Shown here in pieces: positions 44,894 through 56,900 of a stretch of DNA of 64,000 nucleotides. Source of the stretch: Devosia riboflavina (GTDB lineage Bacteria; Pseudomonadota; Alphaproteobacteria; Rhizobiales; Devosiaceae); the NCBI RefSeq assembly GCF_000743575.1, contig NZ_JQGC01000013.1, positions 1-64,000 of the forward strand. The letters run 5' to 3'. The position numbers and the translations under genes were made by a program. Every line of letters starts with the position of its first letter. Position 1 is the first letter of the stretch. A model generated the notes under the pieces. That model was not told the origin of the DNA, did no database searches, and saw nothing but the letters and a program-made list of their open reading frames with translations.

Positions 44894-45634
44894 TCAGTGT
44901 TCGCCGCTCTGCTCGGCGAGACGGGCGCGATAGCGATCCTGGCTACGCGAGAGATGCTCGCGCATGGCCTCCCGCGCGCCATCGGCATTCTGGTCCGAGA
45001 TGGCCAGCATGATGCGCTTGTGCTCTTCGTGGAGGCCTGCCTGATAGTCGTAGGTCAGCACGCTCTCCGTGCCCCAGGGCGAAGCGACGTCGCAGGGAAT
45101 GGTCCGGCTCCCCAGCGCATCCAGCACTTCGATATAGAAGGGATTATTGGTTGCCGCCGCGACCGCCCGGTGGAAGGCGAAGTCGGTCTTGCCTGTCGGA
45201 TTGCCCTGCTTCAGCAGGCGACCAAACTCGTTCCACGCCTCATGAATGGCTGCATCCTGGCTGGTGCTGCGCCGCATCGCCGCCAGACCCGCCGACTCGA
45301 TCTCGATGCCCATGCGCACTTCGAGAACATTGAGCGCTACCGAAATCTTGTTGGAAGTCTCCCCACCAATCGCGGTGAAAGCGCTGGCCGCATTCGCCAT
45401 CACGAACACCCCCGCCCCTTGCCGCGGCTGCACCGTGCCATCGGCGGCCAGCGCCGCGATGGCCTCGCGCACGACGGTCCGGCTGACGCCGAAATGCACG
45501 GTAAGCTGGCTTTCGGTCGGCAGCTTTTCGCCCGGCCCGAACTCGCCGGCCCCGATGCGCTTGCGCAGCGCATCGACGACCATTTCAGCGAGTTTGGGTT
45601 TCCGGGCCGGGATGGGGAGATCGACGATTGACAT
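44894..45634 (-). CDS. GntR/FadR-family regulator of uronate genes
   Basis: A 246-residue regulator: winged HTH (LPTESQLTVHFGVSRTVVREAIAAL) plus an FCD helical domain with HRAVAAATNNPFY. It lies inside the TRAP-kdu operon, so it probably senses a uronate intermediate and controls this operon through the inverted repeat before dctP (inference). Confidence 0.87.
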   Translation of the reverse strand: MSIVDLPIPARKPKLAEMVVDALRKRIGAGEFGPGEKLPTESQLTVHFGVSRTVVREAIAALAADGTVQPRQGAGVFVMANAASAFTAIGGETSNKISVALNVLEVRMGIEIESAGLAAMRRSTSQDAAIHEAWNEFGRLLKQGNPTGKTDFAFHRAVAAATNNPFYIEVLDALGSRTIPCDVASPWGTESVLTYDYQAGLHEEHKRIMLAISDQNADGAREAMREHLSRSQDRYRARLAEQSGEH

Positions 45635-45640
45635 GATGCT

Positions 45641-46921
45641 TTACCGGAAGAGGCTCGGCAGCCAGAGCGAGAGCGCGGGAATATAGGTGACGAGCCCCAG
45701 CACGACGAGACCGGCCCCGTAGAACGGCCACACGCTCTTCATCGCATCCCACACCGATATCTTTGCGACGGCCGCCGCCACAAACTGTACGGGTCCAAGG
45801 GGCGGCGTATTGAGACCGATACCGAGATTGAGGATCATGATCACCCCGAAATGCACGGGATCGACGCCAAAGGCGGTGACCATGGGCAGGAAGATCGGCG
45901 TGGTGATGACGATCAGCGGCCCCATATCCATGAAGGTACCGAGCAGCAACAGCAGCACATTAATGAGCAGCAGCACCATCAGCGGATCGCTGGTCAGGTG
46001 CGAGATCGCCTCGGTCAGGATCGGCGCAACCTTGAGATAGGCCATGAGCCAGCCGAAGGACGCCGCCGCACCGATGATGAACAGCACCATGGACGTCGTG
46101 CGTACGGCGCCGGTGACGCAATGCACGAATTCTTTCCACCCCATGGAGCGGTAAACCAGCAGCGTCACCAGCAGCGCATAGAGCACGGCGATGCAGGAGC
46201 TTTCCGTGGCCGTGAAAATCCCCGAGCGCACCCCGCCGAAGATGATGACGATCAGCATCAGGCCGGGGATAGAGGTCAGGAAATACTGAAACGCCTTGGC
46301 AAATCCGGGGAACGGCTCCGTCGGATAGCCGCGCTTCACGGCGACGAAATAGGCCGTGACCATCAGCGCAGCCGCCAGCAGCAGGCCCGGAATGATGCCT
46401 GCGGTGAAAAGGTCGGCGATGGAAATACGCCCGCCGCCCGACAGCGAATAGATGATCATATTATGGCTGGGCGGCAGCAGCAGCGCGATGAGCGCCGCCA
46501 TCGAGGTCACATTGACCGCATAGTCAGCGCCATAGCCTCGCGCCTTCATCTGCGGGATCATGATGCCACCAACGGCTGCAGCCTCGGCCACGGCCGAACC
46601 GGAAATGCCGCCGAACAGCGTCGAAGCAGCCACATTGACCTGCCCCAGCCCGCCGCGCACATGGCCGATGATCGACCCGGCAAACTGGATGATACGGGCG
46701 GCAATGCCCCCGCGCATCATCAGGTCGCCGGCAAAAATGAAGAACGGGATGGCCATCAGCGTAAAGGCCGAAACGCCGGAATTGAGCTGCTGGAACACAA
46801 CGATAGCCGGACGGCCGATATAGATGACCGTCGCAAAACTCGCGATGCCGAGGCAGAAGGCGATGGGCGTGCCCACCAGCATGAGCGCCGTGAAGACGCC
46901 GAAGAGAATCCAGTATTCCAT
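45641..46921 (-). CDS. dctM: TRAP transporter large permease DctM
   Basis: A 426-residue large membrane subunit with about twelve hydrophobic segments; typical motifs are SAVAEAAAVGGIMIPQMKARGY, LLPPSHNMIIYSL and LGIGLNTPPLGPVQFV. Drives uptake with a sodium or proton gradient together with DctQ and DctP. Given kduI/kduD, the cargo is likely a hexuronate or unsaturated uronate. Confidence 0.93.
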   Translation of the reverse strand: MEYWILFGVFTALMLVGTPIAFCLGIASFATVIYIGRPAIVVFQQLNSGVSAFTLMAIPFFIFAGDLMMRGGIAARIIQFAGSIIGHVRGGLGQVNVAASTLFGGISGSAVAEAAAVGGIMIPQMKARGYGADYAVNVTSMAALIALLLPPSHNMIIYSLSGGGRISIADLFTAGIIPGLLLAAALMVTAYFVAVKRGYPTEPFPGFAKAFQYFLTSIPGLMLIVIIFGGVRSGIFTATESSCIAVLYALLVTLLVYRSMGWKEFVHCVTGAVRTTSMVLFIIGAAASFGWLMAYLKVAPILTEAISHLTSDPLMVLLLINVLLLLLGTFMDMGPLIVITTPIFLPMVTAFGVDPVHFGVIMILNLGIGLNTPPLGPVQFVAAAVAKISVWDAMKSVWPFYGAGLVVLGLVTYIPALSLWLPSLFR

Positions 46922-46928
46922 ATTGTCC

Positions 46929-47456
46929 TCAGTCCGCCGTCATCGTGGCATCGGCTTCGATGTCGTCCACATTCTCGCCGGCAGCACGCAACAAGATGCG
47001 CTCGAGCGAGAACAGGCACATGAGGGCGCCGGAAATCACGATCGGAAGATAGGTAAAGGTCTGCGGCAGGCCGAGAACCGGAATCCGCACGCTCCATCCG
47101 CGCAAGGCCAGTTCGCCGCCGTAAAACACCATGCCCGCAGCGAAGGCCAGTATGGCCACGTCGCTGATGGCGCGGAGCCACGGCTTGCCGGCGGGTGGCA
47201 GGAAATAGAGCAGAACGTCAAAGCCCATGTGGAAATTTTCCCGCACGCCGACCGCGGCGCCGAGGAAAATGAACCAGCTCATGATCATGATCGAACCGGA
47301 CTCGGTCCAGGCCGGCGACGAATTGACGATGAAGCGCATATAGACCTGATAGGCGACGATCGCGGTCATGGCGACGAGACCAAAGCCGGCAACCCAGAGC
47401 GACGCATCCGAGAGCCCGCGCAGAACCGCGCTGATCTTTTTGAGCCGGTCTTTCAT
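46929..47456 (-). CDS. dctQ: TRAP transporter small permease DctQ
   Basis: A 175-residue membrane protein with four hydrophobic helices, of DctQ type (AWTESGSIMIMSWFIFLGAAVG; FHMGFDVLL). It lies between dctP and dctM, eight bases from the latter. Confidence 0.88.
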   Translation of the reverse strand: MKDRLKKISAVLRGLSDASLWVAGFGLVAMTAIVAYQVYMRFIVNSSPAWTESGSIMIMSWFIFLGAAVGVRENFHMGFDVLLYFLPPAGKPWLRAISDVAILAFAAGMVFYGGELALRGWSVRIPVLGLPQTFTYLPIVISGALMCLFSLERILLRAAGENVDDIEADATMTAD

Positions 47457-47474
47457 GGTGGATACTCCTGCAGG

Positions 47475-47506
47475 AAAACCGGGCCGATCGAAACCGGCCC
47501 GGTTTT
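47475..47506 (-). terminator. Intra-operon hairpin between dctP and dctQ
   Basis: AAAACCGGGCC pairs perfectly with GGCCCGGTTTT around a ten-base loop. It lies just downstream of dctP and may stabilise its message or reduce read-through to the permeases. Confidence 0.7.
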
Positions 47507-47509
47507 GCG

Positions 47510-48490
47510 TCAGCCTTCAGTGGCCTGGATGCGGGCCACGAGATCCTGCAGCTTCGGATCGGTGACATACTTTTCGTAGACCGGCTTCATGGCCTCAATG
47601 AACGGAGCCTTGTCGACTTCGTTGATGACGGCGCCGAGCGCTTCCACCGCAGCCTTGGATTCGACTTCCTTGGCAACCCAGAGTTCGCGCTGAGCAGCAA
47701 CGGATTCCTTGGCGGCTTCGCGGAACAGCGCCTGATCTTCGGGGGTAAGACCATCCCAGACGACCTTGGAAATCACCAGGACTTCCGGCACCATCAGGTG
47801 CTCGTCGAGCGAGTAGAACTTGGCGACTTCGGCGTGGCCGGCCGTGTCGAAGCTCGGATAGTTGTTTTCCGCGCCTTCGATAACGCCGGTCTGGATGGCC
47901 GAATAGACTTCGCCATAGGGCATGGGCGTGGCATTGGCGCCCAGGGCGCCGACCATGTCGACGAAAATGTCCGACTGCATGACGCGGAACTTCAGGCCTT
48001 CCATATCAGCCGGCGACGTGATCGGCTTTTCACTGTTGTAGAAGGAGCGCGCGCCGCCATCGTAGAAGGCGAGAGCCACGACATCCACGGCGTCGAAGGC
48101 CTTGAGGATTTCTTCGCCGATCGGGCCATCGAGCACATTGTGGAAGTGGTCGGCCGAGCGGAAGATATAGGGCAACTGGGTAACCGTGGCTTCCGGTACC
48201 TGGGTACCGAAGGCGCCGATCGAGATGCGGTTCATGTCGATCACGCCGAACTGGGTCTGTTCGATCGTGTCGGCTTCCTGGCCGAGCTGGGCCGAGTGGA
48301 ACACTTCCACGGAATAGCGGCCATCGGTCTTCGCGCTCAGCAGTTCGCCGAACTTCTTGACCGCTTCGACGGTCGGATAGCCATCGGGATGGGTATCGGA
48401 AGAGCGCAGCACCGTCTGGGCGCTGGCAGCCGAAACCATAAGCGAAGTCGCGATGACGGCGACAGCCGCCATCTTTGGCAGATGAAACAT
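47510..48490 (-). CDS. dctP: TRAP transporter substrate-binding protein DctP
   Basis: A 326-residue periplasmic binding protein. The signal peptide ends near residue 24 (VSAASAQ). The DctP features include the [31 protein letters not shown] region with its carboxylate-binding arginine, and [19 protein letters not shown] precedes ATG 48490; the frame continues upstream without support. First gene of the operon dctP-dctQ-dctM-gntR-kduI-kduD-kdgF. Confidence 0.92.
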   Translation of the reverse strand: MFHLPKMAAVAVIATSLMVSAASAQTVLRSSDTHPDGYPTVEAVKKFGELLSAKTDGRYSVEVFHSAQLGQEADTIEQTQFGVIDMNRISIGAFGTQVPEATVTQLPYIFRSADHFHNVLDGPIGEEILKAFDAVDVVALAFYDGGARSFYNSEKPITSPADMEGLKFRVMQSDIFVDMVGALGANATPMPYGEVYSAIQTGVIEGAENNYPSFDTAGHAEVAKFYSLDEHLMVPEVLVISKVVWDGLTPEDQALFREAAKESVAAQRELWVAKEVESKAAVEALGAVINEVDKAPFIEAMKPVYEKYVTDPKLQDLVARIQATEG

Positions 48491-48627
48491 TGGTGTCCTC
48501 CCAAAATCCAACACGGCGGCTCCTCCACGAACCGCGCATGCCTGGCCGATCCAGCCGGCCCGCGACGCCGCCTCTTGCATGAGCCAGCGCCATGGATAGA
48601 ACTGGTATGGAAGGACAAGTGACAAGT

Positions 48628-48651
48628 CAACATACAATTCATTGTATGTTG
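48628..48651 (-). promoter_or_regulatory. Perfect inverted-repeat operator before dctP
   Basis: CAACATACAA (48628-48637), spacer TTCA, TTGTATGTTG (48642-48651): a perfect 10-bp inverted repeat 138 bp upstream of dctP. The central ATAC/GTAT half-sites fit FadR-type operators. The next bases repeat GTATGATGAC as a possible extra half-site. Confidence 0.7.
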
Positions 48652-48731
48652 TATGATGACTTTGAGGGGACGACGAAGGTGCCGCGATTGGCGGCGCCTT
48701 GTGGTTGTTACTTGGCTGTTTGAGCCCTCTC

Positions 48732-48804
48732 CGGCCGTCATCCCGGCGAAGGCCGGGATCCATCTTGAGATCTCAGGATGGGCCCCGGCCTCCGCCGGGG
48801 TGAC
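48732..48804. repeat. Palindromic intergenic repeat, family B
   Basis: Begins GTCATCCCGGCGAAGGCCGG and ends CCGGCCTCCGCCGGGGTGAC, with the centre CCATCTTGAGATCTCAGGATGG shared with 17251-17320. It lies in the 347-bp gap 48491-48837, which besides this repeat and the operator shows no gene. Confidence 0.85.
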
Positions 48805-48837
48805 AAACGAGTTCTTGAGAGCAGCAAACCGAAGAGA

Positions 48838-50247
48838 CTAAATGTGGATCGCCCCGTCGCCCAGAGCGAGCGCAGCTTCGCGCACGGCTTCCGACAGGGT
48901 CGGGTGGGCATGGGTGGTGCGTGCCAGGTCTTCGGCAGCGCCGGAGAATTCCATCAGCGTCACGAGTTCATGGATCATCTCGCCGGCATTCTTGCCCACG
49001 ATATGGGCGCCGAGCACGCGGTCGGTCTCCACGTCGGCGAGGATCTTCACAAAGCCCTGAGTTGCCAGCATAGCCTTGGCACGGCCATTGGCGGTGAAGG
49101 GGAACTTGCCGATCTTGTAGTTGACGCCGGCTGCCTTCAGTTCGTCCTCGGTCTTGCCAACGGAAGCGACTTCCGGATTGGTGTAAACGACCGACGGGAT
49201 AGCGGCATAGTTCACGTGGCCAGCCTGGCCAGCCAGGACTTCGGCAACGGCAATACCTTCGTCTTCAGCCTTGTGCGCCAGCATCGGGCCGGCAATCACG
49301 TCGCCGATGGCATAGATGCCGTCGACCGAGGTCTTGTAGTGGCCATCGACATGCACGCGACCGCGCTCGTCGAGCGCCACGCCGGCGAGATCGAGGCCCA
49401 GGCCTTCGGTGAACGGCTTGCGGCCGATGGCGACCAGCGCCACGTCGGCATCGATCAGTTCGACTTCGCCACCCTTGGCAGGCTCGACGCGCACCTTGAG
49501 CGAGCCGTCTTCCTGCTTGTCGACGCCCGCAACCTTGCTCGAGAGCTTGAATTCCATGCCCTGCTTCTGCAGCATGCGCTGGAACTGGCGGGCCACCTCG
49601 CTGTCCATGCCGGGCAGGATGCGGTCGAGATATTCGACCACGGTCACCTGCGAGCCAAGGCGCGCCCAGACCGAACCGAGCTCAAGCCCGATCACGCCGG
49701 CGCCGATAACAAGCAGACGCGCCGGCACCTTGCCCAGCGTCAGCGCGCCGGTCGAGGTAACGACGGTCTTCTCATCGATCTCGATGCCCGGCAGGTTGGT
49801 CGAAACCGAACCCGTGGCGATGACGATGTTCTTGGTCAGGACTTCGGTCTGCGGACCGGACTGCGGTGTCACCAGCACCTTGCCGGCGGCCGGGATGGAA
49901 CCAATGCCGCGGAAGACGGTGATCTTGTTCTTCTTGAACAGATAATCGACGCCGCCAACGTTGGAAGCGACCACGTCAGCCTTGTGGTTCATCATCTGCG
50001 GTAGGTTGAGAACCGGCGCCGGAATGTCGATGCCGAGCGTCTTGAAGCTGTGGCCGGCTTCTTCAAAGAGCTCGGAAGCGTGCAGAAGTGCCTTGGAAGG
50101 AATGCAGCCGATATTGAGGCAGGTGCCGCCCAGCGTCGGCCACTTCTCGACCACGGCAACCTTGAGCCCGAGCTGCGCGGCGCGAATGGCGCCCACATAG
50201 CCGCCGGGGCCGGAGCCGATAACTACTAGGTCGAATTGGTCTGCCAT
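48838..50247 (-). CDS. lpdA: Dihydrolipoyl dehydrogenase (E3)
   Basis: A 469-residue FAD flavoprotein re-oxidising the lipoyl arm of 2-oxoglutarate dehydrogenase. FAD motif [17 protein letters not shown], redox disulfide [16 protein letters not shown] motif [17 protein letters not shown], and C-terminal catalytic HAHPTLSE are all present. ATG 50247 is preferred; a TTG at 50256 is also possible. It ends the mdh-suc series but is separated from sucB by four unrelated genes. Confidence 0.95.
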   Translation of the reverse strand: MADQFDLVVIGSGPGGYVGAIRAAQLGLKVAVVEKWPTLGGTCLNIGCIPSKALLHASELFEEAGHSFKTLGIDIPAPVLNLPQMMNHKADVVASNVGGVDYLFKKNKITVFRGIGSIPAAGKVLVTPQSGPQTEVLTKNIVIATGSVSTNLPGIEIDEKTVVTSTGALTLGKVPARLLVIGAGVIGLELGSVWARLGSQVTVVEYLDRILPGMDSEVARQFQRMLQKQGMEFKLSSKVAGVDKQEDGSLKVRVEPAKGGEVELIDADVALVAIGRKPFTEGLGLDLAGVALDERGRVHVDGHYKTSVDGIYAIGDVIAGPMLAHKAEDEGIAVAEVLAGQAGHVNYAAIPSVVYTNPEVASVGKTEDELKAAGVNYKIGKFPFTANGRAKAMLATQGFVKILADVETDRVLGAHIVGKNAGEMIHELVTLMEFSGAAEDLARTTHAHPTLSEAVREAALALGDGAIHI

Positions 50248-50270
50248 GATCTTCAAAGCCTCAGAAAAGT

Positions 50271-50903
50271 TTAGCGCTGCTGTGCCAGCGCGACGCGAAC
50301 GGCCAACGCCAGGAATGTAATGCCGGTCACCCGATTAAACCACCGGCCGACTCGGAAAAAGCCCTGTCGCACCGAAGGGGTCGTAAAGAAAACCGACACC
50401 AATGCGAACCAGGCAAAAAGCATAAGGCTCATGCTGCCCACGTAGATAACTTTTATTTCGCCCGGCGTGTGGATCGACACCAGCGAAGTAAAGAGCGCGA
50501 GGAAGAAGAGCACCGCTTTTGGATTGAGCAGATTGGTCAGGAAACCGAGCGCGAATGCGGTCATGTCACCACGTCGGGCGTCGGATGCATCCATCTCGAC
50601 GGGCGGCTGCGGAGGCGGGCTGCGCAGGGCGGCAATGGCGAGCCAGACGAGATAAGCGACGCCCAACCACTTCAAAATGTTGAACAAAAGCAGCGACTGC
50701 CCGACGATGACGCCCACTCCAAGCAGCGTATAAGTGCCGTGAACGAGGATCGATGTCGCTATGCCTGCAGAGGTGAAGAGCGCGGCGCGGCGGTTGTGCA
50801 CCACCGACTGTCGCAGCACCATGGCGAAATCGGCGCCGGGAATGACCGCATTGATGCCGAAGGCCAGCATGAGGCCTGCAAATTCGAGCCAGGGAAAATC
50901 CAT
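50271..50903 (-). CDS. LysE/RhtB-family exporter
   Basis: A 210-residue inner-membrane protein with about six helices; the N-terminal motif [37 protein letters not shown], read in parts, is typical of LysE/RhtB amino-acid exporters (GPD/GAD signature with the conserved PGADF). Substrate not determined. It sits between lpdA and the MAPEG gene. Confidence 0.87.
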   Translation of the reverse strand: MDFPWLEFAGLMLAFGINAVIPGADFAMVLRQSVVHNRRAALFTSAGIATSILVHGTYTLLGVGVIVGQSLLLFNILKWLGVAYLVWLAIAALRSPPPQPPVEMDASDARRGDMTAFALGFLTNLLNPKAVLFFLALFTSLVSIHTPGEIKVIYVGSMSLMLFAWFALVSVFFTTPSVRQGFFRVGRWFNRVTGITFLALAVRVALAQQR

Positions 50904-51017
50904 GATTGCACCGCAAGGTTAAGCGCGGCAAGCGTTACACCACTGGCTGCCGGGCGGCAATGCGGCGCCCGGCAAGGCCCCCTGCCCCCGGCGGAGGAGA
51001 CCGCCGGCCCGGTCGGC

Positions 51018-51407
51018 TTAGAAGGCTACGCCGACAAAGAGCAGGAAGAGACCGATGGCCGACACGAACCATATGCTGGATCGCAGGAACGGAATGTCGA
51101 TGAAATAGGCGGGCAAATAGGCAAGGCGCGCCCAGAACCAGATTTGCGCGCCCCATTGGGTGAGCCCGTCGGAGCGCCCGGCGAGTTCGGTAGCCACGGC
51201 AAGCGCAATGAAGATGCCGTAGGTTTCGAGAAAATTGCGCAGCGCCTTTTCGCCGCGCGCGGTCCACTTGTTCGGAGCGCGCTCATTGTCTCGCGGCGTA
51301 CCGGCAAAGATCACACCATAGTCCATTCGATAAAGTGTTGATTGTACAACGATATAGGCCACGGCCAGCGCCGCGCTCCAGATCAGCAAAGTGAGTTCGA
51401 TGCTCAT
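51018..51407 (-). CDS. MAPEG-family membrane protein
   Basis: A 129-residue four-helix membrane protein with MAPEG features: RALRNFLETYGIFIALAV-like segment (EKALRNFLETYGIF) and ARLAYLPAYFIDIPFLRS. MAPEG proteins include microsomal glutathione transferases; whether this one is catalytic is unknown. Confidence 0.85.
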   Translation of the reverse strand: MSIELTLLIWSAALAVAYIVVQSTLYRMDYGVIFAGTPRDNERAPNKWTARGEKALRNFLETYGIFIALAVATELAGRSDGLTQWGAQIWFWARLAYLPAYFIDIPFLRSSIWFVSAIGLFLLFVGVAF

Positions 51408-51458
51408 GCAGAATTCCCTGGTGAACTATTTTCTAAACGAAACGGGGCTGCGGTCGGA

Positions 51459-51941
51459 TCAGCTTGCGCAACCTGAAAAGCTGAAGACATCACCCGGATC
51501 GCCATCGAACTCGGTCTCGCGATAGAACGAGTACCAGAGCGATGACGCGAGCCGCGGCAACAGCACCTGCCGTGCCGGCGCTCCATCCATTTCTTGTGGC
51601 ATCATTTCGATGCCGCTGTCGGTGAGCACATAGGCCGTATTGTTCGTCTCTTCGGCAAACCGGCATGTCTTGCTTCCACCCGGCTCGCACGGCCCCTCCA
51701 CGCTCCATAGCGGCGTCGAATAGCCATTGGGCCACATGATCGCGCCGGTGAGTGTACCACCCGATTTGAGCCCGAGGATAAATGAGGCCGTCTGGTTGCC
51801 TGGCGCGTCGCGCGGCACCGGCTGGAACTGCAGCGTCCAGCCATCCGCCTGCGCGTATGTCGCCCGCTCGAAGGGACAATCGGGCGCTGCCATGGCGGCA
51901 GTCGAACCCAACAAAGTCGCAAATACCGCTAGCCAGCGCAT
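51459..51941 (-). CDS. Secreted hypothetical protein
   Basis: A 160-residue protein with a signal peptide cut near residue 19 (GSTAAMAAPD). The mature part has three to four cysteines (APDCPFERA; EGPCEPGGSKTCRF; FSGCAS), possibly disulfide-bonded in the periplasm. No known family recognised. GGGGAGA precedes ATG 51941. Confidence 0.72.
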   Translation of the reverse strand: MRWLAVFATLLGSTAAMAAPDCPFERATYAQADGWTLQFQPVPRDAPGNQTASFILGLKSGGTLTGAIMWPNGYSTPLWSVEGPCEPGGSKTCRFAEETNNTAYVLTDSGIEMMPQEMDGAPARQVLLPRLASSLWYSFYRETEFDGDPGDVFSFSGCAS

Positions 51942-51999
51942 GCCCAATCTCCCCGCAATACGAGGAGTTTAGGCGAGCCATCGGCCATGGCAAGACGGA

Positions 52000-52452
52000 T
52001 CAGGAGGAGGCGATTTCCTGAGCGCGCTTCAGCGGCGCTGGTAGCTGGTTGTTGATGTCGAGCGCGCCGGAATCGACCTGTTCGAGGAAAGCCCGGCAAA
52101 AGCTGTTCTTGTCGGCCGCCTGGTTGTAGGCGGTCATGATCTGCGAGCCGCCATAGGTTTCGGCCGCCTGCTGCTGGCCTTCGGCGGCACCGCCGAGGCT
52201 GATGATGACGCGATCTGCCAGGTCCAAAAAACCGATATTCCTGAGATACCAATTGTCTGCGGCGGTTTTGTAGGCGCCGTCGAGGCCGGTGGTTTCGTAG
52301 CAATGGGTGGTCATCACCTGCACGATGGCCTGGGAGCCATGGAAGGCCATGAGCTCGCCGATGAGCTGGCTATTGGCGGCGGAATCGTCCTGGGCCTGAG
52401 CGGGGATAACCAGGCTCACGAGGGAAACGACCAGGGCCAGACAGGAACGCAA
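52000..52452 (-). CDS. Secreted hypothetical protein
   Basis: A 150-residue protein with a signal peptide (LALVVSLVSLVIPAQAQ; cut near residue 20) and a helical mature part with two cysteines (THCYETTG; NSFCRAFL). No family recognised. Terminal gene of a small minus-strand set between lpdA and sucB. Confidence 0.72.
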   Translation of the reverse strand: MRSCLALVVSLVSLVIPAQAQDDSAANSQLIGELMAFHGSQAIVQVMTTHCYETTGLDGAYKTAADNWYLRNIGFLDLADRVIISLGGAAEGQQQAAETYGGSQIMTAYNQAADKNSFCRAFLEQVDSGALDINNQLPAPLKRAQEIASS

Positions 52453-52567
52453 ACCACATCTCCGGTGGGTATGACAATGATACGACAGCGCTATGCTTAG
52501 GGGGTGTATGCGCTAACAGACTGTTAACGTCGAGCGTCACCCACAACACGCTTTGGTTAGCTCATGT

Positions 52568-52595
52568 AAAAAGGCCCGCCGAAGCGGGCCTTTTC
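52568..52595 (-). terminator. Intrinsic terminator of sucB
   Basis: AAAAAGGCCCGC-CGAA-GCGGGCCTTTT; on the minus strand it is followed by five T. Located 25 bp after the sucB stop codon. Confidence 0.88.
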
Positions 52596-52619
52596 ATGAA
52601 ATTCGTGAAGAGAGATGTC

Positions 52620-53891
<1,272 letters not shown>

Positions 53892-53914
53892 TGTTTGATC
53901 CTTTTATCTTGCGC

Positions 53915-56900
53915 TTACTTGGCGAAGGCTTCGTCGAGGAATGCCTGGAGCTGAGCCAGATGCGTGCGCATCAGGCCAGTCGCCGGCGAGGCAGCGGCCG
54001 GACGGCCGACATAACGGACGCGCTGATATTCGCGGCCCATCTGGTCGAACACCCATTCAACATAGGGCTGGATAAAGGCCCATGCACCCATGTTCTTCGG
54101 CTCTTCCTGGCACCAGACCACTTCCGCATTCGGGAAGCGGCTGAGTTCGTCGAGAAGCGCCTTGGCCGGGAACGGATAGAGCTGTTCGACGCGCAGCAGA
54201 TAGACGTCGTCGAGGCCCTTCTTTTCGCGGTCTTCGAGCAGATCATAGTAGACCTTGCCGGTGCACAGCACGACGCGACGGATCTTGTCATCCGAAGCGA
54301 GCTTGATCGTGGTCTTGGGCAGGCCCGGAGCCTCGGCATCGTCCCAGAGGAGACGGTGGAAGACGCTGTCGGGGCCGAGTTCCACCAGGCCCGAAACGGC
54401 ACGCTTGTGGCGCAGGAGGCTCTTGGGGGTCATCAGGATCAGCGGCTTGCGGAAGTCACGCTTCAGCTGCCGACGCAGGATGTGGAAGTAGTTGGCCGGG
54501 GTCGTGCAGTTGGCGACCTGCATGTTGTCTTCGGCGCAAAGCTGCAGGAAGCGCTCTGGACGTGCGGAGGAGTGCTCCGGGCCCTGCCCTTCATAGCCGT
54601 GCGGCAGAAGCATCACGAGGCCCGACATGCGGAACCACTTGCGTTCGCCCGACGAAATGAACTGGTCGATGACGACCTGTGCACCGTTTACGAAGTCGCC
54701 GAACTGGGCTTCCCAGAGGGTCAGAGCGCGCGGCTCGGACAGCGAGTAGCCATATTCGAAGCCGAGCACGGCTTCTTCCGAAAGCATCGAGTTGATGACT
54801 TCGTAGCGAGCCTGGTTTTCCGGATCGAGATTGTTGAGTGGGGTATAGCTCTTGTTCTCGACCTGCTGGTCGTTCAGCACCGAGTGACGCTGGCTGAAGG
54901 TGCCGCGTTCGCAATCCTGGCCCGAGAGGCGAACCGGGTGGCCTTCGGTGACGAGCGTGCCGAAAGCGAGCGCTTCGGCGGTTGCCCAGTCGATGCCCTC
55001 GCCCGACTCGATCGCGCCAAGGCGATTGTCGAGGAAGCGCTTGACCGTGCGGTGCACGTTGAGGTCGGCGGGGACCTGGGTCAGCTTGGTGCCAATCTGG
55101 ATCAGCTTGTCGAGGGCAACGCCGGTTTCACCGCGGCGCGCGCCATCATCGGCGGCGGGCTTGAAGTTCTTCCAGGCGCCATCGAGCCAGTCGGCCTTGT
55201 TCGGACGGTAGTCCTGGCCGGCTTCGAATTCGGTTTCGAGCTTGGCACGCCAATCGGCCTTGAGCTTTTCGACGTCGTCAGCCGAAAGCACGCCTTCGCT
55301 GACGAGCTTTTCCGAATAGAGCTCCAGCGTGGTCTTGTGGCTCCGGATCTTGGAGTACATGAGCGGCTGGGTGAAGCTCGGTTCGTCGCCTTCGTTGTGG
55401 CCGAAGCGACGGTAGCAGAACATGTCGATGACGACAGGCTTGGCGAACTTCTGGCGGTATTCGACCGCAACCTTGGCCGCAAAGACCACGGCTTCCGGAT
55501 CGTCACCGTTGACGTGCAGAACCGGGGCCTCGATCATCTTGGCGACGTCAGTCGGATAGGGCGACGAGCGCGAATACATCGGCGAGGTGGTGAAGCCGAT
55601 CTGGTTGTTGATGACCAGATGGATCGAGCCGCCGGTGCGATGACCCTTGAGACCAGAGAGACCGAGACATTCGGCAATGACGCCCTGGCCGGCAAAGGCC
55701 GCATCGCCATGGATCAAGAGCGGCAGGACCATGGAGCGGTCCGGCTTGCCATCGGTGGCGATGTTGACGAGCTTGCCATCGGGAGAGATGTGCTGGTCCT
55801 GCTTGGCGCGCGACTTGCCGAGCACGACGGGATCGACGATCTCGAGATGCGAGGGGTTGGCCGTCAGCGAGAGGTGAACCTTGTTGCCGTCGAATTCGCG
55901 GTCCGAAGAAGCACCGAGGTGGTACTTCACGTCGCCCGAACCTTCGACGTCGTCGGGGTAGAAGGCGCCGCCCTTGAATTCGTGGAAGAGGGCGCGGTGC
56001 GGCTTCTGTAGCACCTGGGTCAGGACGTTGAGGCGGCCACGGTGGGCCATGCCGAGCACGACGTCCTTGATGCCGAGGGCGCCGCCGCGCTTGATGATCT
56101 GCTCAAGCGCCGGAATGGCGGCTTCACTGCCATCGAGGCCGAAGCGCTTGGTGCCGGTGTACTTGACGTCCAGGAACTTTTCGAAACCTTCGGCCTCGAC
56201 CAGCTTGTTGAGGATCGCCTTCTTGCCTTCGGCAGTGAAGGTGATTTCCTTATCCGGACCTTCGATGCGTTCCTGAATCCACTGCTTGGCTTCAGGATCG
56301 GAGATGTGCATGAACTCGATGCCGACCGTACCGCAATAGGTGCGCTCAAGGATCGCCAGCATTTCCGGGATCGTGGCGTATTCAAGCCCGAGATAGTTGT
56401 CGATGAAGATCTTGCGGCTGAAATCGGCGTCGGTGAAACCGTAGCTGCGCGGATCGAGTTCCGGCGCTGGCTCATCGGCCTTCATCTTCAGCGGGTCGAG
56501 ATCGGCATGCAGATGGCCGCGCATGCGATAGGCGCGGATCATCATGATGGCACGGATCGAGTCGCGCGTTGCCTGCAGCACATCGCCGGCGGTCGGCGCG
56601 GGTTTGCCTTCGGCAGCGGCCTTCTTGGCCGTAGCCTTCTCGGCCTTTATGGCGACTTCACCCCAGTTGCCATCGAGCGCCGAAACCAGATCGCCGCTCG
56701 CGGACTGTGGCCAGTCCTTGCGGCCCCAGCTTGGGCCAGCAGCATTCTTCTCGGCGATGCCATCGCTGTCATCGAGCCGGGAGAAGAAGCTGGACCACGT
56801 CGAATCGACGCTGTTGGGGTCCGTCTTGTAACGGGAGTAGAGTTGTTCGATGTAGTCGGCGTTCCCCCCATAGAGGAACGAGGTCAGCAAGAACGTGTCG

